Source: Effusibacillus lacus (GTDB taxonomy: Bacteria; Bacillota; Bacilli; Tumebacillales; Effusibacillaceae). From it: a stretch of DNA of 56,308 bases. The DNA lies in NCBI RefSeq assembly GCF_002335525.1, contig NZ_BDUF01000057.1:1-56308 (forward strand), in the 5' to 3' direction. Of this stretch, positions 44,033 through 52,268 are shown in pieces. Below the pieces are notes generated by a model. The model was not told the DNA's origin, did no database searches, and was given only the letters and a program-made list of their open reading frames with translations. Made by a program: the position numbers and the translations under genes. Position 1 is the first letter of the stretch, and each line of letters starts with the position of its first letter.

Positions 44033-44054
44033 GAAGGCACCCGAAGGTGCCTTC
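44033..44054 (-). terminator. Rho-independent terminator after the SASP gene
   Basis: Stem GAAGGCACC / GGTGCCTTC with a TTCG loop on the minus strand, followed by CTGTTTTTG. Confidence 0.9.
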
Positions 44055-44074
44055 ACCATTTATAGCTTTACTTA

Positions 44075-44275
44075 TTAACGACCTGCAAGCGCCTGCTCAG
44101 CAAACTTCACCAAACGCTTGGTAATTTCTCCACCCACCGAACCGTTGGCGCGGGAAGTTTGGTCTGCACCGAGCTGTACGCCAAACTCTTGAGCAATTTC
44201 GTACTTCATTTGCTCCAGCGCCTTTGAAGCCCCTTGGGCTACATAGTTGTTGGAATTGCTACGTCCATCTGGCAT
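44075..44275 (-). CDS. alpha/beta-type small acid-soluble spore protein
   Basis: 66 aa from [10 protein letters not shown], with GGAGGG upstream. Conserved elements: [37 protein letters not shown], which includes the EIA/EFG germination-protease cut region and the [12 protein letters not shown]-binding helix. Coats spore DNA and protects it from UV and heat. Monocistronic with its own terminator; expected to be forespore-specific (sigma-G), although a promoter was not identified with certainty. Confidence 0.96.
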   Translation of the reverse strand: MPDGRSNSNNYVAQGASKALEQMKYEIAQEFGVQLGADQTSRANGSVGGEITKRLVKFAEQALAGR

Positions 44276-44361
44276 TGTGGTTTCCCTCCTTTCCAGTGGT
44301 GTATCTATACAATGTGCAGATTTGAGGAGGTTTACACTAGTAATTTTTGGTGAATAAAAAA

Positions 44362-44383
44362 GCGAAATCCCGCAGGATTTCGC
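44362..44383 (-). terminator. Rho-independent terminator after rpmF
   Basis: Stem GCGAAATCC / GGATTTCGC, loop CGCA, with a T-run on the minus strand (TTTTTTATTC). Confidence 0.9.
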
Positions 44384-44399
44384 CTTTGTTCCTGATTCA

Positions 44400-44576
44400 T
44401 TATTCGGTTTCAACAACAGCGCGTCCCTTGTAGTAGCCACAGTTGCTGCACACACGGTGAGCCAACTTCGCCTCTCCGCACTGCGGGCAAGCTACCATAC
44501 CCGGAACGGTCAATTTGAAATGAGTGCGACGCATGCGCTTGCGGGTCTTCGATGTACGCCTTTGCGGTACTGCCAT
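44400..44576 (-). CDS. rpmF: 50S ribosomal protein L32
   Basis: 58 aa from MAVPQRR. Basic N-terminus ([14 protein letters not shown]) and an intact four-Cys zinc knuckle ([18 protein letters not shown]), i.e. the zinc-binding (C+) form. GAGGTGG ribosome site. Downstream of yceD, the conserved pair. Confidence 0.97.
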   Translation of the reverse strand: MAVPQRRTSKTRKRMRRTHFKLTVPGMVACPQCGEAKLAHRVCSNCGYYKGRAVVETE

Positions 44577-44612
44577 GAGTTCCACCTCCTCAAACCGATA
44601 AAGACAAGAAAC

Positions 44613-45119
44613 TTACTCTTGTTTCAACAACTTCGCCAAGTCTGCAAGACGGGGATCGATGCGTTCCGTTTTGCATTCACAGACCTGTTCATTCCGATTG
44701 GTGCCGCATTCAGGACAAAGTCCGGCACACGATTCCCTGCATAAAGGAGCAAAGGGCATCGACAGCAGGATCTCCTGCTCGAGATAGGGATCGAGCTCAA
44801 TCGAATCTCCTGTTACCGGATTGCGTTCATCCTCTTCACTCAGCTCTTCCGGATTTCCCCGAACGAACTGTTCGGAAAAGGATGCCGAAATCGAATCCGA
44901 AAAATCAGTCAGGCAACGGGAGCAGCGATAAGTGACCGGACCGGTAATATTCCCGTTAACCGTAAGGGTATCGGACACTACTTGTGCGTGCAAATCCACG
45001 ACCATTGGACCCAGGGCGATGATTTGCCGGTTTTCCTTCACCAGATTCGGAAACTCAACCGATTCGCGCAAATGAACGCCCATCGGCTTGTCGTGAACGT
45101 CTCGCCATTGCAGTCTCAC
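44613..45119 (-). CDS. YceD-like DUF177 protein (23S rRNA accumulation)
   Basis: 168 aa from a GTG with AGGTG upstream. Contains CSRCLTDF (about 88) and a Cys-rich C-terminal zinc site (CRESCAGLCPECGTNRNEQVCEC, about 128-150). Homologues next to rpmF take part in 23S rRNA or 50S assembly. It is first of a two-gene operon under a consensus promoter. Confidence 0.93.
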   Translation of the reverse strand: MRLQWRDVHDKPMGVHLRESVEFPNLVKENRQIIALGPMVVDLHAQVVSDTLTVNGNITGPVTYRCSRCLTDFSDSISASFSEQFVRGNPEELSEEDERNPVTGDSIELDPYLEQEILLSMPFAPLCRESCAGLCPECGTNRNEQVCECKTERIDPRLADLAKLLKQE

Positions 45120-45147
45120 GATATCACCTCATTGAGCAACGAAATTC

Positions 45148-45176
45148 ATTATATCGGCTCGTTGTCAAATTGTCAA
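45148..45176 (-). promoter_or_regulatory. consensus sigma-A promoter of yceD-rpmF
   Basis: TTGACA (45171-45176), 17 nt, TATAAT (45148-45153): a perfect match. Its -35 overlaps the -35 of the divergent tmcAL promoter. Confidence 0.92.
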
Positions 45177-45198
45177 CGATACAAAGGATTGCTATAAT
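45170..45198 (+). promoter_or_regulatory. sigma-A promoter of tmcAL
   Basis: TTGTCA (45170-45175), 17 nt, TATAAT (45193-45198) on the plus strand. Confidence 0.88.
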
Positions 45199-45230
45199 AT
45201 CCAGCAATTAGGACGAGGGAGGTTCGAATC

Positions 45231-46472
45231 ATGCTCGCTGCCGGAGTTGTGGTCGAGTACAACCCCATGCATAACGGCCACTGTTATCATCTGCAAAAAA
45301 CCAAAGAAGTAACGGGGGCCGATGCACTGGTCGCTGTCATGAGCGGTCATTTCCTGCAGCGCGGCGAGCCGGCGGTGATTAACAAGTGGGCACGCACCGA
45401 AATGGCTCTGCGAAACGGCGTTGATTTGGTGCTTGAGTTGCCTGTTGTTTACAGCACGCAAAGCGCCCGGTTGTTCGCCTTCGGTGCCGTTGCCACCTTG
45501 CATTCCCTTGGTACTGTCGGCTCCATCTGTTTTGGCAGCGAGCACGGGGATTTGGACAGCCTGCTGGAACTTTCCGAAATCATCGCCTCGCCTCCCCTTG
45601 CACTGCAGACCGAACTTGAGAGCAGCCTGGAACAAGGCTTGGCCTATCCGGCTGCGTTTGCAGGGGCACTTAAACGCTACGTGTCACAAACAGGGGTTGT
45701 GAAACCTGATCTGGTCAACCATCCCAATAACATGTTGGGACTGGAATACCTGCATGCGTTACGGAAACTGAACAGCCCCATCCGTGCCTTCACCATCAAA
45801 CGGATAGCTTCCGGTTACCGTGATCTGACCCTGCACCACTCCGAAATTGCAAGTGCCACGGCGATTCGAAAAGCAATTGCCGAGAACCGGAAGATGGACG
45901 CCTATCTTCCGACATCCAATCTGGCAATCCTGCAAAAGGAGTTTGAGCAGGGCCGGGGCCCCGTTACCTGGGATTGTTTTACACAACCTCTGTTCTCGCT
46001 GATTGCCCGTTCGACTCCGGATGAGTTGCGAACCTACGCCCATTTTGATCAGGAAGGATTAGCCGAAAGAGTGGCAAATGCTCTTCCTAATGCATCCTCC
46101 GTGACAGACCTCGTTTACAAGGTGAAAACCCGGCGTTATACATGGACCAGAATCCAACGGGCTCTGACTGCCCTGTTGCTCGGACTTCGCAGGGAACAAC
46201 TTGATTCGATGGACCTTGAAAAGGGACCCGATTCGATTCGTGTCCTCGGGTTCACAGAAAAAGGACGCGCCCTCCTGAAAGAAAGCGCATCCGTCGCCAG
46301 TTTGCCAATATTCACCAACATTTCGAGAAACGTCCCGGCAATGATGGAAGCCAATCTGCGGGCAACTGCCCTCTACAGTCTTGGATATCCCTGCCGCGAA
46401 GCATCCAATCGGGGGAATGAAACCCAAAAACCCGTGATCTTCATCAAGGAAGATTCTTCAGATATTCAATAG
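45231..46472 (+). CDS. tmcAL: tRNA(Met) cytidine acetate ligase TmcAL (YlbM)
   Basis: 413 aa. N-terminal nucleotidyltransferase fold with the MHNGHCYHL HxGH motif (about 14-22) and GVVVEYNP; the middle AVMSGHFLQRGEPA and NKWARTEMAL stretches are typical. Makes N4-acetylcytidine at the wobble position of elongator tRNA-Met from acetate and ATP. GGGAGG ribosome site. It converges with the YlbL-like gene, overlapping it by 29 nt at the 3' ends. Confidence 0.93.
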   Translation: MLAAGVVVEYNPMHNGHCYHLQKTKEVTGADALVAVMSGHFLQRGEPAVINKWARTEMALRNGVDLVLELPVVYSTQSARLFAFGAVATLHSLGTVGSICFGSEHGDLDSLLELSEIIASPPLALQTELESSLEQGLAYPAAFAGALKRYVSQTGVVKPDLVNHPNNMLGLEYLHALRKLNSPIRAFTIKRIASGYRDLTLHHSEIASATAIRKAIAENRKMDAYLPTSNLAILQKEFEQGRGPVTWDCFTQPLFSLIARSTPDELRTYAHFDQEGLAERVANALPNASSVTDLVYKVKTRRYTWTRIQRALTALLLGLRREQLDSMDLEKGPDSIRVLGFTEKGRALLKESASVASLPIFTNISRNVPAMMEANLRATALYSLGYPCREASNRGNETQKPVIFIKEDSSDIQ

Positions 46473-47493
46473 CTTCCGTCAAGGTCCTGACAGGAACAAT
46501 CTTCATGGAGGTGCCGATCTCGGCAGCTTTCTGCCGTGCAACCTTTGTATTCGAGTCGTCCTTGTCCACATCCGCAGGGCTGAAGAAAATTTCAGCCCCT
46601 TTTTTGTGTGCCGCGACGATTTTATGTTCGATGCCGCCGATCTGTCCTACTGTTCCTTCTGCATCAATTGTGCCTGTTCCCGCAATTTTTCGGCCTTTTG
46701 TCAAATCACCCGGCGTCATCTGGGAGATAATCTCCAGTGCAAACATCATGCCGGCGGAAGGCCCGCCAATCTGTTCCGTCTTGAAATCGACCGGCAGCAG
46801 GTTCTCTGTCTTCTGTTTCGTAATCAGATCAATTCCAAGACCGATACGTTTGTCTTCCAACGGTTTGCCGTAACGGTCCAGCAGTTGGACCAGTTCCACC
46901 TCTACCGTACTGCTTTGGTTGTTGCGGTTGATCTGGACCTGTACTTTGTCACCAATTTTCTTGGTTTGCAGGTATTGAATCAGATCTTCCCGCTTGGCAA
47001 CATCACGCCCGTCCACCTTCTCGATCAGATCCCCCGTCTGCAGTTTGCCCTTGGCTTTGGAGTATGGGGCCACACTGCTGACAACCACACCCAGGTATCG
47101 GACTGTGACCGGCATATTCAAATACCGCATGGCAGCTATGATCGAGCTTTCCTGCGAACCGCTCATCATGTGCTGCAGCAGGTTTTTGTATTCTTCATCG
47201 GACATCCCCCGGTCAACCTGCTCCCTTGGGACAAGTTCCCGATTGGGAAACAGCAGGCCGTATCCGTAGTAGTAGATATTTTTTACCGGAACCGTCATCA
47301 CGGTTGTCAGCATGAGCGATCCCTTCTCATCCTTCTGACCGCCCGCAACCGTCACCATTGGCTGCAGTTCCTCCGCCGAGCCAGGTTGGTATACGTAATA
47401 GGGCAAAGAGATAAACCAGGAAAGAATCAGAAGCAGCGGCAACAGAATCCGTATGGCCCTACCCCTTGTTGTCAACCGATTCACCAACCGCAT
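46444..47493 (-). CDS. membrane PDZ-Lon-type serine protease (YlbL/SepM-like)
   Basis: 349 aa from MRLVNRL (GGAAAGGGG upstream). One N-terminal membrane segment (about 12-32), a PDZ domain (SSVAPYSKAKGKLQTGDLIEKVDGRDV, about 140-165) and a C-terminal Lon-type proteolytic domain with catalytic Ser in GGPSAGM (about 243) and Lys in GGIEHKIVAAH (about 285). Homologues process a competence pheromone in streptococci (SepM) and in B. subtilis act on the division inhibitor YneA. Start lies inside the patatin gene end. Confidence 0.93.
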   Translation of the reverse strand: MRLVNRLTTRGRAIRILLPLLLILSWFISLPYYVYQPGSAEELQPMVTVAGGQKDEKGSLMLTTVMTVPVKNIYYYGYGLLFPNRELVPREQVDRGMSDEEYKNLLQHMMSGSQESSIIAAMRYLNMPVTVRYLGVVVSSVAPYSKAKGKLQTGDLIEKVDGRDVAKREDLIQYLQTKKIGDKVQVQINRNNQSSTVEVELVQLLDRYGKPLEDKRIGLGIDLITKQKTENLLPVDFKTEQIGGPSAGMMFALEIISQMTPGDLTKGRKIAGTGTIDAEGTVGQIGGIEHKIVAAHKKGAEIFFSPADVDKDDSNTKVARQKAAEIGTSMKIVPVRTLTEAIEYLKNLP

Positions 47494-48274
47494 GTTCCCC
47501 TTTCCACTCCTCAATCGTTTGCCAGATGTGATCCAATACTTTCCTGGCCGCCACGCGCCCTTCCTCTATGCATTCGTCGACATTTACAAAAGCAGTGGTT
47601 GAGATATGCCCCACATCCGGCCGTATGACAATATCCGCATCAAGGATTCTTGTTTTTAAAATTTCCCGCTCCATGATTTCAATTGACTGGAAAAACACAT
47701 CAAAAATATTCTTGACCGGCAATTCCTTGTTATACAAACCCACATCCACCGCAATTACCAGGTCGACATCAAGCTCCCGGCACACAGAAACGGGGACCCT
47801 GTCAATCACTCCCCCGTCCACCAGAACCCGGTTTTCATAGAGATAGGGTACAAAAACTCCCGGAATGGAGATGCTGGAGCGCACCGCCCTGTAAATCGGC
47901 CCTTTTCGGAACACCACCCGTTCTCCCTTTTCGACATCGGTTGCAACCACTGCGAACGGGATGGCAGCATCTTCGATTGCCATATCTTTTGTTAACAGCC
48001 GGATCATTTCTGTTATTTTGTTGCCCGTGACAAACCCCAGCTTTGGAACCGTAAAATCTGTAAAATGCTTGCGTTTCAGGTTTTTGGCCAACATTTCCAT
48101 GTACCGGGTTTCCATGCCGCTGACATAAAAGGCACCAATCAAGGCCCCCATGGAACTTCCCGCGATTGCATCAACAGGAATGCCTGCCTCATTCAGAACC
48201 TGCAATACTCCAATATGCGCCAGGCCTCTGGCACCTCCTGCCCCGAGTGCCAACCCGATTTTCGGCATGGTCAT
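47459..48274 (-). CDS. patatin-like phospholipase/esterase (YlbK/RssA)
   Basis: 271 aa. Catalytic Ser in the GSSMG nucleophile elbow (about 41), Asp in VDGGVIDRVP (about 170) and the GAGGARGLAHIGVL oxyanion loop. Probably acts on lipids, soluble in the cytoplasm. Overlaps the following protease gene by 35 nt, so coupled. Substrate unknown. Confidence 0.92.
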   Translation of the reverse strand: MTMPKIGLALGAGGARGLAHIGVLQVLNEAGIPVDAIAGSSMGALIGAFYVSGMETRYMEMLAKNLKRKHFTDFTVPKLGFVTGNKITEMIRLLTKDMAIEDAAIPFAVVATDVEKGERVVFRKGPIYRAVRSSISIPGVFVPYLYENRVLVDGGVIDRVPVSVCRELDVDLVIAVDVGLYNKELPVKNIFDVFFQSIEIMEREILKTRILDADIVIRPDVGHISTTAFVNVDECIEEGRVAARKVLDHIWQTIEEWKGEHAVGESVDNKG

Positions 48275-48291
48275 AGCGCTTCCTCCCAGTG

Positions 48292-48783
48292 TTACCCGTT
48301 AAGCTGCCTACGATACGCTTCCATCACCGCTCCTTCAACATGGGGCGGTACAAAATCCCGAATGGATCCCCCGTTGCGGGCAATTTCTTTCACCAGACTG
48401 GAACTGATATAGGAAAACTGCGTATTGGTAGGAATAAAGACCGTTTCTGCTGCCGGATACATTTTCCAGTTTATGGATGCCATCGACAGCTCCGATTCGA
48501 AATCGGAAACAGCCCGCAATCCTTTGACAATAACCTGTGCTCCCTGTCTTTGCAGGTAATGAACCAAAAGCCCCGGAAAACTGTCCACTTCGATATTAGG
48601 AATATGGGACACGGACGCCCGAATGAGTTCCGTTCTTTGGACAATGGAAAACAACGGATTCTTGTGGGGATTCACCATAACCGCAATAATCAGTTTGTCA
48701 AAAATTTTGGCCGCCCGTTCGGCAATGTCAATGTGTCCGAAGGTGACCGGGTCAAAACTGCCCGGATAAACCGCTATCTTCAT
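48292..48783 (-). CDS. coaD: pantetheine-phosphate adenylyltransferase
   Basis: 163 aa from MKIAVYPGSFDPVTFGHIDI, which holds the TxGH nucleotide motif. The C-terminal ISSSLVKEIA motif binds ATP phosphates. Penultimate step of coenzyme A synthesis. Its start lies 32 nt inside the end of rsmD. Confidence 0.96.
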   Translation of the reverse strand: MKIAVYPGSFDPVTFGHIDIAERAAKIFDKLIIAVMVNPHKNPLFSIVQRTELIRASVSHIPNIEVDSFPGLLVHYLQRQGAQVIVKGLRAVSDFESELSMASINWKMYPAAETVFIPTNTQFSYISSSLVKEIARNGGSIRDFVPPHVEGAVMEAYRRQLNG

Positions 48784-49342
48784 TTGTGAACGTTCCTTTC
48801 CGATAGAAACTGACGGATGTATCTCCGTACGTAACCAATTTCCAGCGACGCAACGATTCCAGTTGGTCGGGAAGGACTGCATCCTTGCTGTGTTCCGCTA
48901 CAATAACAGCGGTATCCCGCAGCAGATCGTGCCGGTCAAGAGAAGCTGCCAAATCCGGAATGATATGGAAATGGTAGGGCGGGTCCATAAAGACCAGATC
49001 AAACTGCTCCTTTCGTTTTGCCAGGACGGAAATTGCACGGCGGGCATCGTTCCGGTAGATATCTGCCCTGCTTTCCAGTTTGCATGCATCCACGTTCCTG
49101 CGCACAACCTGCAACGCCTTCGCATCCTGTTCAATGAAGACCGCCCGGTCCATGCCCCTTGACAATGCTTCAATTCCCAGCGCCCCCGTTCCTGCAAACA
49201 GGTCAAGCACCTGTCCGCCATCAAAATAAGGGCCAATGATGTTAAAGATGGATTCCTTTACCTTATCGGTTGTGGGTCGGGTGGATGACCCGGGAACGGG
49301 AGTCAGTCGCCTGCCCTTGAAGTCCCCAGCAATCACGCGCAT
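48752..49342 (-). CDS. rsmD: 16S rRNA (guanine966-N2)-methyltransferase
   Basis: 196 aa. SAM motif VLDLFAGTGALGIEALSRG (about 44-62) and catalytic DPPY (about 124-127). N-terminal MRVIAGDFKGRRL is diagnostic. First gene of the rsmD-coaD-ylbK-ylbL unit. Confidence 0.95.
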   Translation of the reverse strand: MRVIAGDFKGRRLTPVPGSSTRPTTDKVKESIFNIIGPYFDGGQVLDLFAGTGALGIEALSRGMDRAVFIEQDAKALQVVRRNVDACKLESRADIYRNDARRAISVLAKRKEQFDLVFMDPPYHFHIIPDLAASLDRHDLLRDTAVIVAEHSKDAVLPDQLESLRRWKLVTYGDTSVSFYRKGTFTNEDSGLSGQF

Positions 49343-49409
49343 CTGCCGTCTTCAACTCCTTGTGACTACTTTACCACAAGTTGACAGGAGAATAAAAGTG
49401 AATGATCCC

Positions 49410-49544
49410 TCAGTATAAAGACTTGAACAGAAGCCAAAAAATTTTTCCCGGTCTTGTATATTTTGCCATTGGACGGTGCAAGATAGTTTTAGCAACGGCG
49501 AGAGCTGTTGCAGGCAACCGCGGAGAAGACTTAGGTTTCCCCAT
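49410..49544 (-). CDS. possible 44-aa basic peptide
   Basis: An ATG with GGAGG 8 nt upstream opens a 44-codon frame rich in Lys, Arg and Pro with a hydrophobic end (KIFWLLFKSLY). It lies on the opposite strand of the candidate small RNA described next, and its ribosome site would be buried in a stem. Either this or the RNA is probably real, not clearly both. Confidence 0.3.
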   Translation of the reverse strand: MGKPKSSPRLPATALAVAKTILHRPMAKYTRPGKIFWLLFKSLY

Positions 49545-49628
49545 AAGCTCTTCCTCCGGTTTCTCCTCTCCCAGTCTCTGGAAACAGAGACAAAAACCCG
49601 CGTATACCCGGACGCGGGTTTTTGTTTT
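49440..49628 (+). ncRNA. candidate structured, C-rich small RNA
   Basis: On the plus strand three hairpins can be drawn by hand before a strong terminator: GCAAC...GTTGC (49493-49512), a 13-bp arm CGGAGAAGACTTA with two bulged C (49520-49556) and loop GGTTTCCCCA, then GTCTCTG-GAAA-CAGAGAC. The exposed TTTCCCC loop and the CTCC-rich stretch (49551-49573) look like ribosome-site-binding motifs of Gram-positive sRNAs. A clear promoter was not found. Confidence 0.45.
49593..49628 (+). terminator. Rho-independent terminator
   Basis: An 11-bp stem AAAACCCGCGT / ACGCGGGTTTT followed by TGTTTT on the plus strand. It also reads as a terminator on the minus strand. Confidence 0.85.
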
Positions 49629-49721
49629 CTCCAAGAAAGACATACCTAAAGGAGATAAAAATATATTTTTGCTGAATAAAATTTATATAAATAATTTCAC
49701 ACTACCAAAATTCCAATAATC

Positions 49722-49730
49722 TGTTATACT
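49722..49730 (+). promoter_or_regulatory. extended -10 promoter of the 51-aa gene
   Basis: TGTTATACT: a TGn extension plus TATACT -10, 47 nt before the start codon. No good -35 is visible, as is common for extended -10 promoters. Confidence 0.55.
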
Positions 49731-49776
49731 TAGATTGGGGTTTTGTCCCCAAAAATTTGTATCAGGAGGTGAATCT

Positions 49777-49932
49777 ATGTCGGGCCTGGACCGATGGGTA
49801 TGGGTAGTCAAAGTCATCGGAATTCTCTTCTCGACTTGCACCGCCATCCTCTCATTCAGGCAACGGGTAGCAGAAATGTACAGAAAAACAAGAAGAAAGA
49901 AACAGAAAAGTCCCCACCGTTCAGCACGATAG
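49777..49932 (+). CDS. 51-aa membrane peptide, unknown function
   Basis: Starts at an ATG with AGGAGGTG 6 nt upstream. One hydrophobic helix (VWVVKVIGILFSTCTAILSF, about 7-26) is followed by a very basic tail (RKTRRKKQKSPHRSAR). Size, topology, own promoter and terminator recall holin-like type I toxins, but no antisense RNA was demonstrated and other small membrane proteins look the same. Confidence 0.6.
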   Translation: MSGLDRWVWVVKVIGILFSTCTAILSFRQRVAEMYRKTRRKKQKSPHRSAR

Positions 49933-49941
49933 AGACTTCTT

Positions 49942-49980
49942 GGAAGATCGGGAGCGCGCACTCCCTGATCTTCCTTTTTT
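49942..49980 (+). terminator. Rho-independent terminator after the 51-aa gene
   Basis: Stem GGAAGATC...GATCTTCC extended by GGGAG / CTCCC with one bulged T, then TTTTTT. Confidence 0.9.
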
Positions 49981-50056
49981 AAATTATCATATCCGGGTAA
50001 TTGATGCCAGCATAGAAAGGGTAGCCGACTGCCACTCTAAAAATGAGGTGATCAAC

Positions 50057-50188
50057 ATGGAGTGGAACACCGTTACAATGTCGATCATTGGGTCGCTTGT
50101 CTTTATTGTGGTGGTACTGTTCAACTTCTTCATCGCAATGGCCATGCCTCACGAGGATAAGAACAAACGCAGAACAAAAAGGGAATGA
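50057..50188 (+). CDS. 43-aa membrane peptide, unknown function
   Basis: ATG with GAGGTGATCAAC upstream (gaggtg ribosome site). One membrane helix (MSIIGSLVFIVVVLFNFFIAM, about 8-28) and a basic tail ending KRRTKRE. Converges with recG at a distance of 13 nt. Not related in sequence to the neighbouring 51-aa peptide beyond general layout. Confidence 0.6.
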   Translation: MEWNTVTMSIIGSLVFIVVVLFNFFIAMAMPHEDKNKRRTKRE

Positions 50189-50201
50189 ACCTCTTGCAGT
50201 A

Positions 50202-52256
50202 TCAATCCTGAATCGGAGCTTTCAACAGTTTCTCCCGCTTCAGATATTCCACCAGTTCCCGATATTCCGGCAAGATCCAGAAATCCCCGGACGCCATCAA
50301 TTGTTGGGCTTCCTCCCTGCCAGCTTTCATGATATTCGCATCCGTCACAAGATCTCCCAGCTTAAACTCGGGCATGCCGCTTTGCCTGATTCCGAAAAAT
50401 TCGCCTGGCCCCCGCAGTTCCAAGTCTTTCTCAGCCAGCACGAAACCGTTTTGCGTTGCCACCATGGCCTGCATTCTCTCCCGGCCTGTCTCGGACACAG
50501 GATCTGCAATCAGAATACAGATTGACGAATGTTCACCCCGACCCACCCGTCCCCTTAATTGGTGGAGTTGGGCCAGCCCGAACCGGTCTGCGTTATAGAT
50601 GACCATAACGGTGGCGTTAGGAACGTTGACACCCACTTCGATTACCGTTGTGGCAACCAAAGCCTGGATTTCATTGGCTTTGAACTTCCTCATGACATCC
50701 TCTTTGTCACGTGAGGAGAGTCGTCCATGCATCAGTCCGATCTGAAACCCGGCAAGGGAGTCCTTTAATCGGTTGTACAGGTCTACGGCGTTTTCAACAC
50801 CCTCCATTTTTTCCGATTCTTCTATAAGGGGAGCCACGATATATGCTTGTCGGCCCTTGGCCAACTCTTTCCGCAAGAACCGGATGACCTGGTTTTCCTT
50901 ATCGGAAGTGACCCAATGGGTACGTATGGGCTTCCTGCCTGCCGGCATCTGGTCCAATACGGAAACATCCAAATCCCCGAACAGGGTCATGGCCAGAGTT
51001 CGGGGAATGGGAGTGGCCGACATAAAGAGCACATCCGGATGATGTCCTTTCTGGCGAAAAATGGACCTTTGTTCAACTCCAAACCGGTGCTGTTCGTCCG
51101 TAACCACCAGGCTCAGGTTGGAAAACTCCACTCCATCCTCCAGCAGGGCATGTGTACCTATGACTATATCAAGCTCGCCCTTTCCCAGCTTATCCAGCAT
51201 TTCCTTCCGCACACTCTCTTTGCTGCTCCCTGTCAACAGCCCGATCCTGACACCCAGTCTCCCCAACAGTTCAGAAGCGGAATCGTAATGCTGTTCGGCC
51301 AGTATTTCTGTTGGAACCATCATGGCTGACTGATAGCCTGACAGGTAGGCGGCAAACATGGCACAAAATGCAATAATGGTCTTGCCGGACCCCACGTCAC
51401 CCTGCAACAGCCGGTTCATGGGTTGAGGAGCGCGCATGTCCAACAGAATATCGCGAACCGCCCGTTTCTGTCCTGGTGTCAACTCGAAGGGCATCATCTT
51501 CAAAAAACCGGCCCATTGCTCCTTAGTAAAAGAATGTGCCACACCAGGTCTGTCGTGTTTGTGCAAGTGGCGAAAAGCCTGCAGCTTCAACTGAAACAGA
51601 AAAAATTCCTCAAACACCAGTCGCCTTCGAGCTTGTCGCAGGCTCTCCGCATCTTTCGGCAAATGAATCTGGGCAAGGGCGTCCCGTTTGGGAATCAGCT
51701 TGTATTTGGCAAGAAGGCTGTGGGGCAGGATTTCGGGGATCTGGGATTCGACCTGTTTCAGAGCTTTGGTCAGGATAGCCCTCAGGACTTTTGGGGTCAA
51801 CTCGCCGCGAACTTCATAAATCGGCACAAGCCGGTTGCTGTGGACAGACGTGTCATGGGAGCCGAATTCGTACTGGGATACCACAAGACTGCGCCGTCTG
51901 GCATCGTATTTTCCGGTAATCGTAATGGAACTGCCGGGCCGAAGCTTGTCCCGCAGAAATAACCGATTGAACCAGACAGCCGTCATCGACATGCCGTCAT
52001 GGGTTTTGACCTGAACAGTCATGGTCGACCTGCGTCCTTTGTGACGGACTGCCGGCGGAGCCTGGACAATCGCCTGAACGGTCACTCGCGTATCATGACC
52101 GAGGGTTTGTCCGGATTGTACCGTTCGGTCGTCATAACGGAAGGGATAATAGGTTATTAAATCCTGCACTGTAAAAATGCCAAGCCGGGCCAAGTCCCTC
52201 TCTCTGGAAGGACCTACCCCGGCAATATGGTTGACAGGAGATTGCAAGGAAAGCAT
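50202..52256 (-). CDS. recG: ATP-dependent DNA helicase RecG
   Basis: 684 aa from the ATG with AGGTG 9 nt upstream. N-terminal OB-fold wedge domain for fork binding, Walker A GDVGSGKTI (about 285), the DEQH box (TDEQHRFG), and C-terminal helicase motifs (ATTVIEVGVNVPNATVMVI, HQLRGRVGRGEH). Reverses stalled forks and processes Holliday junctions. It follows yloV with a 12-nt gap, the usual order. Confidence 0.96.
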   Translation of the reverse strand: MLSLQSPVNHIAGVGPSRERDLARLGIFTVQDLITYYPFRYDDRTVQSGQTLGHDTRVTVQAIVQAPPAVRHKGRRSTMTVQVKTHDGMSMTAVWFNRLFLRDKLRPGSSITITGKYDARRRSLVVSQYEFGSHDTSVHSNRLVPIYEVRGELTPKVLRAILTKALKQVESQIPEILPHSLLAKYKLIPKRDALAQIHLPKDAESLRQARRRLVFEEFFLFQLKLQAFRHLHKHDRPGVAHSFTKEQWAGFLKMMPFELTPGQKRAVRDILLDMRAPQPMNRLLQGDVGSGKTIIAFCAMFAAYLSGYQSAMMVPTEILAEQHYDSASELLGRLGVRIGLLTGSSKESVRKEMLDKLGKGELDIVIGTHALLEDGVEFSNLSLVVTDEQHRFGVEQRSIFRQKGHHPDVLFMSATPIPRTLAMTLFGDLDVSVLDQMPAGRKPIRTHWVTSDKENQVIRFLRKELAKGRQAYIVAPLIEESEKMEGVENAVDLYNRLKDSLAGFQIGLMHGRLSSRDKEDVMRKFKANEIQALVATTVIEVGVNVPNATVMVIYNADRFGLAQLHQLRGRVGRGEHSSICILIADPVSETGRERMQAMVATQNGFVLAEKDLELRGPGEFFGIRQSGMPEFKLGDLVTDANIMKAGREEAQQLMASGDFWILPEYRELVEYLKREKLLKAPIQD

Positions 52257-52268
52257 CGCGCACAACAC

